From: Thermoflexus sp042408815
Lineage (GTDB): Bacteria > Chloroflexota > Anaerolineae > Thermoflexales > Thermoflexaceae
DNA length: 11,615 nucleotides
Assembly (NCBI RefSeq): GCF_042408815.1
Contig: NZ_JBHOQR010000004.1
Span: 1-11,615, forward strand
Direction of reading: 5' to 3'
The position numbers and the translations under genes are program-made. The notes under the pieces are model-generated. The model was not told where the DNA came from, made no database searches, and saw nothing but the letters and a program-made list of their open reading frames with translations. Below are positions 5,624 to 11,615 of this stretch, piece by piece. How positions within the stretch are numbered: position 1 is the stretch's first letter; each line of letters begins with the position of its first letter.

Positions 5624-8600
5624 ATGTCGTTCGTCCACCTCCACGTCCACAGCGAGTATTCGTTGCTCGATGGCCTGAGCCGACTTGACGACCTGATCCG
5701 CCGGGCGGTCGCAATGGGGATGCCCGCGATCGCCCTGACCGATCATGGCGTTCTCTATGGGGCAGTGGCTTTCTATCAAAAAGCCCAGGAGGCTGGGATC
5801 CGCCCGATCCTGGGGATGGAGGCCTATCTGGCCCGCCGCACGATCCAGGATCGGGAGCCGGATGATCGGAGCCTTCATCACCTGACCCTCCTGGCCATGG
5901 ATGAAACCGGGTGGCGTCATCTCATCCGGCTGGCCACGATCGCCCAGCTGGAGGGCTTCTACTACAAACCGCGCATCGACAAGGCGCTGCTGGAACGCTA
6001 TGCAGAAGGTCTTATCGTCCTCTCCGGATGCCCCTCTGCTGAGATCCCCCGCCTGCTGGCCCAGGGGCGGATGGATGAGGCCGAGGCGGTCGCTGCCTGG
6101 TTTGCGGAGCGCTTCCCCGGACGCTTCTTCCTGGAACTGCAATCCCACCCCGGAGTTCCAGAGCTGGATGACATCAATCGGGGGCTGGTCACGCTCTCCC
6201 GCCGGCTGAACCTCCCCCTGGTGGCTACCAACGATGTCCACTATGTCCGCCCGGAAGACGCCGGGCTTCAGGATGTCCTGCTCTGCATCCAGACCGGGAA
6301 GCGCCTGAAGGAGCCCGGCCGGATGAGGATGAGCGATACCACGTATTATCTCCGCTCCCCGGAGGAGATGCGGGAGCTCTTCGCGGAGGTCCCGGAGGCT
6401 CTGACCAACACGCTCCGGGTGGCGGAGATGTGTTCCCTCACTCTGGAGCTGGGCCGGCATCGCCTGCCCCGGTTCGACCCCCCACCCGGGTTCCCCGATC
6501 CCGCCGCCTATCTTCGCCATCTGGCGGAGGAAGGCTTCCGGACCCGATTCCCCGAACCCAAGCCGGGCTATCGGGAGCGACTGGATTATGAGCTGGAGAT
6601 CATCCATCGGATGGGATTCGACGCTTATTTCCTGATCGTATGGGACCTCATCCGCTACGCCCGGGAGCGAGGGATCTGGTGGAACGTGCGGGGCTCCGGC
6701 GCCGGAAGCCTGGTCGCTTACTGCCTGGGGATCACCCGGGTGGATCCCATCGAGCTGGATCTGATCTTCGAGCGCTTCCTGAATCCAGCCCGCGTGTCGA
6801 TGCCGGATATCGATATCGATTTCCCGGACGACCGGCGGGATGAGATGATCCGCTACGCGGTGAGCCGCTATGGGGCCGATCGGGTGGCCCAGATCATCAC
6901 CTTCGGAACGATGAAGGCCCGGGCAGCTGTTCGGGATGTGGGGCGGGCGCTGGATCTCCCCCTGCCCGAGGTCGACCGTGTGGCCCGGCTGATCCCGGCC
7001 ATCCCAGGCAAGGAGGTCTCGATCCGCGATCTCCTCGATCCTTCTAACGAGGAAGGACGAGAGCTGCGCCGCCTGTATCAGGAGAAAGAGTATATCCGGG
7101 AGCTGCTGGACCTGGCGATGCAGCTGGAGGGAACGGTGCGCCACGCCGGAACCCACGCCGCCGGCGTGGTGATCGCCGATCGCCCGTTGGTGGATTATGT
7201 TCCGCTGCACCGACCTACCGGGGGGAAGGGCAGCGCCCGGGAGGAAAACGGCGAGGGGAACGAGGAGGGAGAGGCCCTCCTACCGCTCACCCAGTTCGAC
7301 ATGGAAGCGCTGGAGGCCCTGGGTCTGCTGAAAATCGATTTCCTCGGCCTTTCCACCCTCACGGTGATGCGGGAGACCTGCGATCTGGTCGCCCGCCGGC
7401 ACGGGGTCCGGTTGGATCTGGAGACCATCCCCACGGACGCCCCGGAGGCCTACGCCCTGCTGGGCCGGGGCGAGACGGTCGGCGTGTTCCAGGTGGAAGG
7501 GCGGGGGTTCAGCCGAATGATGCGGGATCTCAAACCCCGCGCTTTTTCCCACGTGATGGACGCCCTGGCCCTCTACCGCCCGGGCCCCCTGGAGTATATC
7601 CCCAATTACATCCGCCGCATGCGGGGCCAGGAGCCCATCGAATACCGGCATCCCCGTCTGGAGCCCATCCTCCAGCGCACCATGGGCATCCTGGTCTATC
7701 AGGAGCAGATCATGCGGGTGGCCATCGACCTGGCAGGCTATACGCCCTCCGAGGCGGACGAGCTGCGCAAGGTCGTGGCCAAGAAGAAGGGCGAGGCCTT
7801 CCCGAAGCAGCGGGCGAAATTCCTGGAGGGCTGCGTCCGCAACGGCATCCCGCCGGAGACCGCCGAGGCGATCTGGGGCGACATCGAATTCTTCGCCCGT
7901 TATGGCTTCAACGCCGCCCACGCAGCCTCCTACGCCGTGATCACCGTCCAGACCGCTTACCTGAAGGCGAAATACCCGGTGGAGTATCTGTGCGCCCTGA
8001 TGACCGTGGACCGGGACAAAACCGAGAAGATCGGCCTTTATGTAGCAGAATGCCGCCGACTGGGGATCCCGGTCCTGCCCCCCGACATCAATCAGAGCGA
8101 GGCGACGTTCACCATCGAACGGACGCCCGAGGGGAAGGAGGCCATCCGGTTCGGGCTGACGGCGGTGAAGAACGTCGGGGAAGGGGCGGTGGCCCGCATC
8201 CTGGCTGCGCGTCAGGAGGGGGGCCCGTTCCGGGATCTCGATGATCTGGCCCGGCGGGTGGATCTGAAGGAGGTGGGGCGGCGGGCGATGGAGTCACTGA
8301 TCAAGGCAGGGGCCCTGGCAGCTTTCGGGAACCGGGCGCAGCTCCTGGAGATCCTGGATCACCTGATGGAGGCCAGCGCCCGCTATCATCGCGAGCGCCA
8401 GCAGGGGATGCTGAGCCTCTTCGCGCTGAGCGGGGTATCCATCGAAGCAGCCTCCCTCGTCGGGTCGCTCCCACCGCTCCCAGAGGTGGAGGAGCACCAG
8501 ATCCTGGAATGGGAGAAGGATCTCGTCGGAACCTACCTCTCGGAAACACCTCTTACCCGGCAGTGGCCCACGCTGCAACAGCTCGTCTCCCACACCACTG

Positions 8601-9541
8601 CGGACCTGAGCGAAGAGCTCCACGGCCAGACCGTAAAGCTCGCCGGGATCGTCCGGGCGGTGCGGACGACCACGACCCGGACCGGGGAGACGATGGCCTA
8701 TGTGTCCATGGAGGACATCCACGGAACAGTGGAGGTGGTGATCTTCCCCCGGCTCTGGAAGCAGAAGGGGCACCTCGCGCGCCCGGAGGCGATCCTGATC
8801 GTAGTGGGCAAGGCAGAGGCGAGTGGACGGGAGCCACGGGTCGTGGCGGAGGACCTGCGGGATCAGGATACGATCGTGCAACCGGTGGAGGAGCCCTGGG
8901 AGGAAGAGGGAACGGAGGCGCAGCGACGCTACGCCTTCCCAGGGCCCGATACCGGGATGGATTTCGATGCCCGATCATCCGATGGGAACGCCGGATCGCG
9001 CCCGGCCGGGGGAGAACCATCTTCCCCATCGAAGGCTCCGCAGGAGATCCAGCCGATGATGGAGCCTGCGGATACGCATTCCACCACCGGGCTGATCATG
9101 GCCTCTTCCCCCTCCGCCATGACCGGAGGCGCCGCTGACCGTGAAGAGGCCTCTTCGGCGCCGTCCGGGGCAGCAAGGCCCACCTCTCCTGCTTCCGCAC
9201 CCCGTCAGGAGGATACGCCTGGCGCTGTTCCGAGCGAAGGATCCCGGCAAGAGCCGCCCGGGCCCGTCCCCGAGCCGAGAGTTACCCCCTCTCGGCATCT
9301 CCTGATTTATTTCCATCGAACCGAACAGCTGGAAGAGGACCTTCGGCGTCTCCGCGAACTCCATCGGGTGTTGACGGAGCAGCCCGGGCCGGATCCCTTC
9401 AGCGTGGTGGTGGTGTATCCAGATCGTCGGCAGGTGCGCCTGCGCTTCCCCCAGCACGGCACCACGTATTCCCCCGAGCTGCTGGCCCGCCTGGAGAGCC
9501 TTCTGGGTCCGGATTCCGTGCGCGTCCTGCCGCTGAGGTGA
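5624..9541 (+). CDS. dnaE: DNA polymerase III subunit alpha (DnaE)
   Basis: The catalytic subunit of the replicative DNA polymerase, 1305 residues. An N-terminal PHP domain (about 1-210) keeps the metal-ligand residues seen in the Thermus enzyme: H5 and H7 in HLHVHSEYSLLDG, H41 in TDHG, E66 in GMEAY, the H85/H86 pair, C136 in SGC, and D204 and H206 in NDVHYV. The palm contains RGSGAGS (356-362) and catalytic MPDIDIDF with D395 and D397; the third aspartate is D572 in LLKIDFLGL. A clamp-binding type motif QGMLSLF lies at 927-933. An OB-fold follows at about 1004-1085. Two parts are odd: a Gly/Glu-rich insert at about 531-552 in the palm, and a ~135-residue Pro/Ser/Gly/Ala-rich linker (about 1085-1220) before a final ~85-residue domain starting near SRHLLIYFH. 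GGAAGG (5614-5619) precedes ATG 5624. The gene is alone, with its own promoter. Confidence 0.97.
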   Translation: MSFVHLHVHSEYSLLDGLSRLDDLIRRAVAMGMPAIALTDHGVLYGAVAFYQKAQEAGIRPILGMEAYLARRTIQDREPDDRSLHHLTLLAMDETGWRHLIRLATIAQLEGFYYKPRIDKALLERYAEGLIVLSGCPSAEIPRLLAQGRMDEAEAVAAWFAERFPGRFFLELQSHPGVPELDDINRGLVTLSRRLNLPLVATNDVHYVRPEDAGLQDVLLCIQTGKRLKEPGRMRMSDTTYYLRSPEEMRELFAEVPEALTNTLRVAEMCSLTLELGRHRLPRFDPPPGFPDPAAYLRHLAEEGFRTRFPEPKPGYRERLDYELEIIHRMGFDAYFLIVWDLIRYARERGIWWNVRGSGAGSLVAYCLGITRVDPIELDLIFERFLNPARVSMPDIDIDFPDDRRDEMIRYAVSRYGADRVAQIITFGTMKARAAVRDVGRALDLPLPEVDRVARLIPAIPGKEVSIRDLLDPSNEEGRELRRLYQEKEYIRELLDLAMQLEGTVRHAGTHAAGVVIADRPLVDYVPLHRPTGGKGSAREENGEGNEEGEALLPLTQFDMEALEALGLLKIDFLGLSTLTVMRETCDLVARRHGVRLDLETIPTDAPEAYALLGRGETVGVFQVEGRGFSRMMRDLKPRAFSHVMDALALYRPGPLEYIPNYIRRMRGQEPIEYRHPRLEPILQRTMGILVYQEQIMRVAIDLAGYTPSEADELRKVVAKKKGEAFPKQRAKFLEGCVRNGIPPETAEAIWGDIEFFARYGFNAAHAASYAVITVQTAYLKAKYPVEYLCALMTVDRDKTEKIGLYVAECRRLGIPVLPPDINQSEATFTIERTPEGKEAIRFGLTAVKNVGEGAVARILAARQEGGPFRDLDDLARRVDLKEVGRRAMESLIKAGALAAFGNRAQLLEILDHLMEASARYHRERQQGMLSLFALSGVSIEAASLVGSLPPLPEVEEHQILEWEKDLVGTYLSETPLTRQWPTLQQLVSHTTADLSEELHGQTVKLAGIVRAVRTTTTRTGETMAYVSMEDIHGTVEVVIFPRLWKQKGHLARPEAILIVVGKAEASGREPRVVAEDLRDQDTIVQPVEEPWEEEGTEAQRRYAFPGPDTGMDFDARSSDGNAGSRPAGGEPSSPSKAPQEIQPMMEPADTHSTTGLIMASSPSAMTGGAADREEASSAPSGAARPTSPASAPRQEDTPGAVPSEGSRQEPPGPVPEPRVTPSRHLLIYFHRTEQLEEDLRRLRELHRVLTEQPGPDPFSVVVVYPDRRQVRLRFPQHGTTYSPELLARLESLLGPDSVRVLPLR

Positions 9542-9718
9542 AAGGCGCCCCGCCGTGCGCCCCGGAGGCCGGACGGATCGCCTCAGACGGCCAGGTTCCC
9601 CAGACTGTTCCTCTCCCCGATCCACACCCCACTGTGCCAGCCGGAGCCGAACCAGCGCTCCATCGCCGGACTCTTCCAGGGCGCTTTAGGGCCCCCTTCC
9701 TTCCCCGATTCGAGCCCG

Positions 9719-9747
9719 ATGGCCCAGATCCTATCCCTCACTAAAAT
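9719..9747 (+). promoter_or_regulatory. Probable promoter of the PlsY-like gene
   Basis: TAAAAT (9742-9747) lies 17 nt after a weak -35 candidate ATGGCC (9719-9724), in the only AT-rich patch of the dnaE-plsY spacer. A start near 9754 gives a 24-nt leader holding the ribosome site GAGGAGGGG (9767-9775). The rest of the 236-nt spacer shows no clear dnaE terminator, only the weak stem GGCGC (9544-9548) with GCGCC (9557-9561). Confidence 0.5.
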
Positions 9748-9777
9748 AGAGAGAGAGGCATACGTTGAGGAGGGGCG

Positions 9778-10365
9778 ATGGGGCTATGGCTGGCGCTGGC
9801 GGCTTACCTGGTGGGCTCGATTCTTCCGGCGGAGATCTTTGTGCGCTGGCGGACGGGTCGAAGCCCTCATGACGTTGAAGACAACCCCGGAGGCGGCGGG
9901 GCATGGCGGCTGGCCGGGCCGCTGGCCGGGGTGATCACGATCCTGTTCGATATGGGGAAAGGAGCGATCCCCACCGCCATCGCCCTACAGGCAGGGTTCC
10001 GCCCGCCGGAGCTGATCGCCGTGGCGGCCGCGCCGGTGATCGGCCACTGCTGGCCGTTTTACAAGATCATCCGCCTGGATCGGGGCGGGCGAGGGTTAGG
10101 GCCGGCGACCGGCGCGTTGTTCGCCATGGCCTTCCGCGAGGTGGTGCCCGCTTACATCCTGGGGGCGCTCGTCGCCTATCGTCTCCGCTGGCTCCCCAGC
10201 GTGGGCATTGTGGCCTTTCCCCTCGGGCTGATCCTGATGCTCCTCTGGCGCGTTCCCCCGGAGCGCCTCACGGCGGCCCTCGCGGTCATGCTGGTCGTAC
10301 TGGTCCGGAATGTGGGGCTTTTGTGGACCGTGCTTCGCACCCGCGGGGCGCGGTTGCCGCATTAA
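9778..10365 (+). CDS. PlsY-family glycerol-3-phosphate acyltransferase, divergent
   Basis: A 195-residue integral membrane protein with about five or six hydrophobic segments (near residues 3-20, 46-66, 78-95, 112-135, 140-158 and 162-183). Its layout matches PlsY, which moves an acyl group from acyl-phosphate to glycerol-3-phosphate in the first step of phospholipid synthesis. Recognisable pieces are GSILP (13-17, motif 1), DNPG with a following Arg-44 (35-44) where PlsY has SGNPGATNxxR, DMGKG (58-62) for DxxKG, and GHCWPFY (89-95) then RGGRG (102-106) where PlsY has GHxFPVFxxFKGGKG. The Ala-Thr-Asn of motif 2 is replaced by glycines, and both lysines of the KGGKG motif are arginine. It may be a PlsY with altered chemistry or a non-catalytic paralogue, so no gene symbol is given. 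ATG 9778 follows a strong ribosome site. The remnant sirtuin gene starts 29 nt downstream and could once have been co-transcribed. Confidence 0.75.
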   Translation: MGLWLALAAYLVGSILPAEIFVRWRTGRSPHDVEDNPGGGGAWRLAGPLAGVITILFDMGKGAIPTAIALQAGFRPPELIAVAAAPVIGHCWPFYKIIRLDRGGRGLGPATGALFAMAFREVVPAYILGALVAYRLRWLPSVGIVAFPLGLILMLLWRVPPERLTAALAVMLVVLVRNVGLLWTVLRTRGARLPH

Positions 10366-10394
10366 CCGAAGTCCAGAGCGGCCAGGAAGGGAGA

Positions 10395-10673
10395 ATGGTG
10401 AGGAAGGCCATGAGCCCTGGCCCCCGTGTGGCAGTCCGGACAGGAGCCGGGATCTCCGCGGAGAGCGAGGTCCCCCCATTTCGAGGTCCAGGCGGCCTCT
10501 GGGAGCGAGATCGCCCTGAGGAGCTGGCGACACCGGAGGCCTTCTCCCGCGACCCGAAACGGGTCTGGGAGTGGTAGGCATGGCGTCGGGAGCGAATCGC
10601 CCGGGCGGAGCCGAATCCCGCCCCTCAGACGCTGGCCGAGATGGAAGTGGCCCTGCCAGGCTTTCTCCTCGCC
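10395..10673 (+). pseudogene. Sirtuin (Sir2/CobB-type NAD-dependent deacylase), remnant
   Basis: From ATG 10395, behind AGGAAGG, the frame encodes the sirtuin N-terminus: TGAGISAES is the NAD-binding GAGIS motif, followed by PPFRGPGGLWE and the typical RPEELATPEAFSRDPKRVWEW. It stops at TAG 10575-10577. The same frame continues at once with AWRRERIARAEPNPAPQTLAEME, which is the next part of a CobB-type sirtuin. The TAG therefore replaces a tyrosine codon that is one base different. Similarity then ends near 10673. The TQNVDGLH motif, catalytic His, zinc-binding cysteines and second NAD-binding half are all missing, and I did not find them further right. Other departures from the family pattern are Arg before TGAGIS and Glu-Val where Gly-Ile is usual. 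It is a truncated, non-functional deacylase gene; a 60-residue peptide could still be made but would lack the catalytic site. Confidence 0.8.
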
Positions 10674-10782
10674 TTGCTGGGGGCACGCTTTCCGAGATGG
10701 CTCCCTGTAGCGGGCTTCCCCATGCTTTCCCGGCTCTCTTCTGTAACCTCCTGATCACCAGATCCCAACTTCAGGCCCATAC

Positions 10783-10812
10783 ATTACAGGAGAATGCGGG
10801 TATCTTTGTAAA
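10783..10812 (-). promoter_or_regulatory. Promoter-like sequence reading into the sirtuin remnant
   Basis: On the minus strand, TTTACA (plus 10812-10807) and TGTAAT (plus 10788-10783) are each one mismatch from consensus with 18-nt spacing. Transcription would run leftward from about 10776, antisense to the sirtuin remnant. No minus-strand gene there is convincing, so the signal may be fortuitous or drive an antisense or small RNA. Confidence 0.35.
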
Positions 10813-10993
10813 GACCATGGCTGGCGCCTTTTTCCCTTTTGGGGATGAGCGCGCCTTCAACCCACCCATTCCCCCTCAACGATGGATCTCCGGGTTATCC
10901 CTGGGGATCGCCGGGGGGCTTGCGATGCGGCGCATGCTCGGCCGTCGACATCGCGGATAGGGGCCTGCGATTCTCGGGAGCTCCCATCTTCGA

Positions 10994-11012
10994 TCCGATG
11001 GGACGCATCGGA
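10994..11012. repeat. Short inverted repeat in the gene-poor stretch
   Basis: TCCGATG (10994-11000) and CATCGGA (11006-11012) form a perfect 7-bp stem with loop GGACG. There is no U-tract on either side. The role is unknown. Confidence 0.35.
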
Positions 11013-11128
11013 GCATGGACCGTGGATAGCGAGGCTGGAGAGAGCCGCGGTCTTTCCGGAGGATCCCATCTATCGCGCTGGATGCCCCGATCGTTCCCGC
11101 GGCATCGCGGTTCGTTTCCATTGTGCCT

Positions 11129-11158
11129 TTGACAAGTCGGGTTTTGTTCCTCAATACT
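11129..11158 (+). promoter_or_regulatory. Possible promoter for the helicase-like gene
   Basis: A perfect TTGACA -35 (11129-11134) is followed after 18 nt by AATACT (11153-11158), which matches four of six -10 positions. The patch is AT-rich against its surroundings. Initiation near 11165 would give a leader of about 200 nt before the helicase-like ATG, with no clear coding function in between. Confidence 0.45.
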
Positions 11159-11363
11159 AAATAATGGGATTTCCCTCGCGGCGGCGAATCCTTTCCCCAA
11201 GGGAGCGGATGGTGGAGAGCTTTTCCCGGAGTGGGCGCCAGCGCCATCGAGACAGGCCAGCTGGACGCAAAGGCTTGTTCATGCGCGGGCAACCCTCGGA
11301 TGGGAATCCGCCTCAGGCCGTTCCCAGCACGCTCAACCGGATGGGTTGGCAACGGCAGGGGCC

Positions 11364-11615
11364 ATGGAGGAGATCCTTCAGCCTGGCGCGATGGTCGAAG
11401 GGGAGCTGTTCCCGGAGCCGATCCGGGTGCTTTTGGTGCAGCCCTTCGGCGCGAACCTCCGGGTGGGCGGGCAAGGGCTTCGCACCCGGCAATACCACGA
11501 GCGCCTGCTGACCCCAGAGCAGGTCGGCCGCTTGCGGATCCTCCCGGCGGAAGCGCCTTTCGATGGCGACGCCCTCCGTTTCCGCCTGGGGATCGAAGCG
11601 GCCCGCCTGGGGCTG
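11364..11615 (+). CDS. Large SNF2-type/DUF3883-linked helicase, N-terminal part (partial)
   Basis: The first 84 codons of a gene that runs off the right edge. The visible sequence begins with PGAMVEGELFPEPIRVLLV, continues with GGQGLRTRQYHERLLTPEQ and ends with FDGDALRFRLGIEAARLGL. This matches my recollection of the N-terminal region of ~1000-residue helicase-related proteins. In those proteins the segment leads into a DPLPHQ...DDPGAGKT helicase core and often a C-terminal DUF3883 domain. Such proteins act on DNA using ATP and are common in restriction-modification-like and DISARM-like defence loci, but also occur alone. None of the helicase motifs is inside the window, so the call rests only on the N-terminal pattern. 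ATG 11364 is chosen because the family-like sequence starts there. The ribosome site is poor (AGGGG at 11357-11361, only 2 nt away); TTG 11346 in the same frame is an alternative. Confidence 0.65.
   Translation, partial: MEEILQPGAMVEGELFPEPIRVLLVQPFGANLRVGGQGLRTRQYHERLLTPEQVGRLRILPAEAPFDGDALRFRLGIEAARLGL

Larger units (their letters stand above)
10674..11363. other. Gene-poor stretch between sirtuin remnant and helicase
   Basis: About 690 nt with no coding sequence I can support. Open frames on both strands have no recognisable motifs, and their compositions look like translated noncoding DNA. The stretch contains AT-rich patches unlike the rest of the window (around 10740-10815 and 11120-11165), a palindrome GGGAGCTCCC (10978-10987) and a hairpin TCCGATG (10994-11000) with CATCGGA (11006-11012) around GGACG. 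It also has a promoter-like signal on each strand. I see no transposase remains, terminal inverted repeats, tRNA, or CRISPR-like repeats. It could be the decayed rest of the sirtuin locus or a regulatory region for the gene at the right edge. Confidence 0.5.

Noticed and set aside
5408..7210. A 600-codon open frame on the minus strand
   Set aside because: It is antisense to the PHP and palm of dnaE, has no recognisable motif, and is explained by GC-biased codons leaving few stops on the opposite strand.
9583..9663. A 26-codon minus-strand frame starting at ATG 9663 (MERWFGSGWHSGVWIGERNS...)
   Set aside because: It reads smoothly and has a weak GGAAGAG upstream, but there is no promoter or known family, and it sits in the dnaE-plsY spacer; too short to support without conservation.
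10876..11352. A 158-codon minus-strand frame in the gene-poor stretch
   Set aside because: There is no motif or ribosome site, and its start lies just upstream of the helicase-like gene; composition looks like noncoding DNA.
1..11615. CRISPR arrays, insertion sequences, attachment sites
   Set aside because: No regularly spaced direct repeats, transposase-like sequence, or duplicated tRNA 3' end was found on reading both strands by eye.

Overview
The window is GC-rich, densely coding chromosomal DNA from a bacterium. Its gene content (c-type cytochrome, argS, rpsT, a cytosolic GAF-PAS histidine kinase, a DnaE polymerase with an intact PHP domain, a PlsY-like protein, a sirtuin remnant) and its Arg/Glu/Leu/Pro-rich, GC-ending codons fit a thermophilic Chloroflexota member, possibly Thermoflexus-like. 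That placement is inference from memory of such proteins, not from a search.

Layout. The left edge holds the 3' end of a c-type cytochrome (to 151). A strong promoter (214-242) drives a tRNA-Arg with anticodon GCG (256-333). A 12-bp terminator hairpin follows, and then arginyl-tRNA synthetase, argS (410-2563), so a tRNA and its own charging enzyme are neighbours. After a 323-nt spacer with a probable promoter comes a small winged-helix protein (2887-3114). It converges on rpsT (ribosomal protein S20, minus strand, 3270-3554). rpsT appears to start at UUG behind a strong Shine-Dalgarno and has a near-consensus promoter (3594-3622). A cytosolic GAF-PAS-HisKA-HATPase histidine kinase (3811-5394) is transcribed divergently from rpsT. 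A structured 229-nt spacer leads to dnaE (5624-9541), the replicative polymerase alpha subunit, with PHP ligands intact and an unusual ~135-residue disordered linker near its C-terminus. A divergent PlsY-family membrane protein follows (9778-10365).

To the right the density falls. A sirtuin (CobB-like) gene is interrupted by an in-frame TAG and truncated (10395-~10673). About 690 nt follow with no convincing gene but with two promoter-like signals. The window ends in the first 84 residues of a protein that resembles the N-terminus of large SNF2-type, DUF3883-linked helicases. That family is often found with restriction-modification or phage-defence genes, so the next DNA to the right could be a defence island. 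Only its very beginning is visible.

Most of the window is housekeeping (translation, replication, lipid synthesis, signalling). The parts most worth a second look are the tRNA-Arg/terminator/argS cassette with its GCG anticodon, the UUG-started rpsT, the odd DnaE C-terminus, the motif-degenerate PlsY, and the accessory right end where a dead sirtuin adjoins a possible defence helicase. No complete novel system is visible within these bases.
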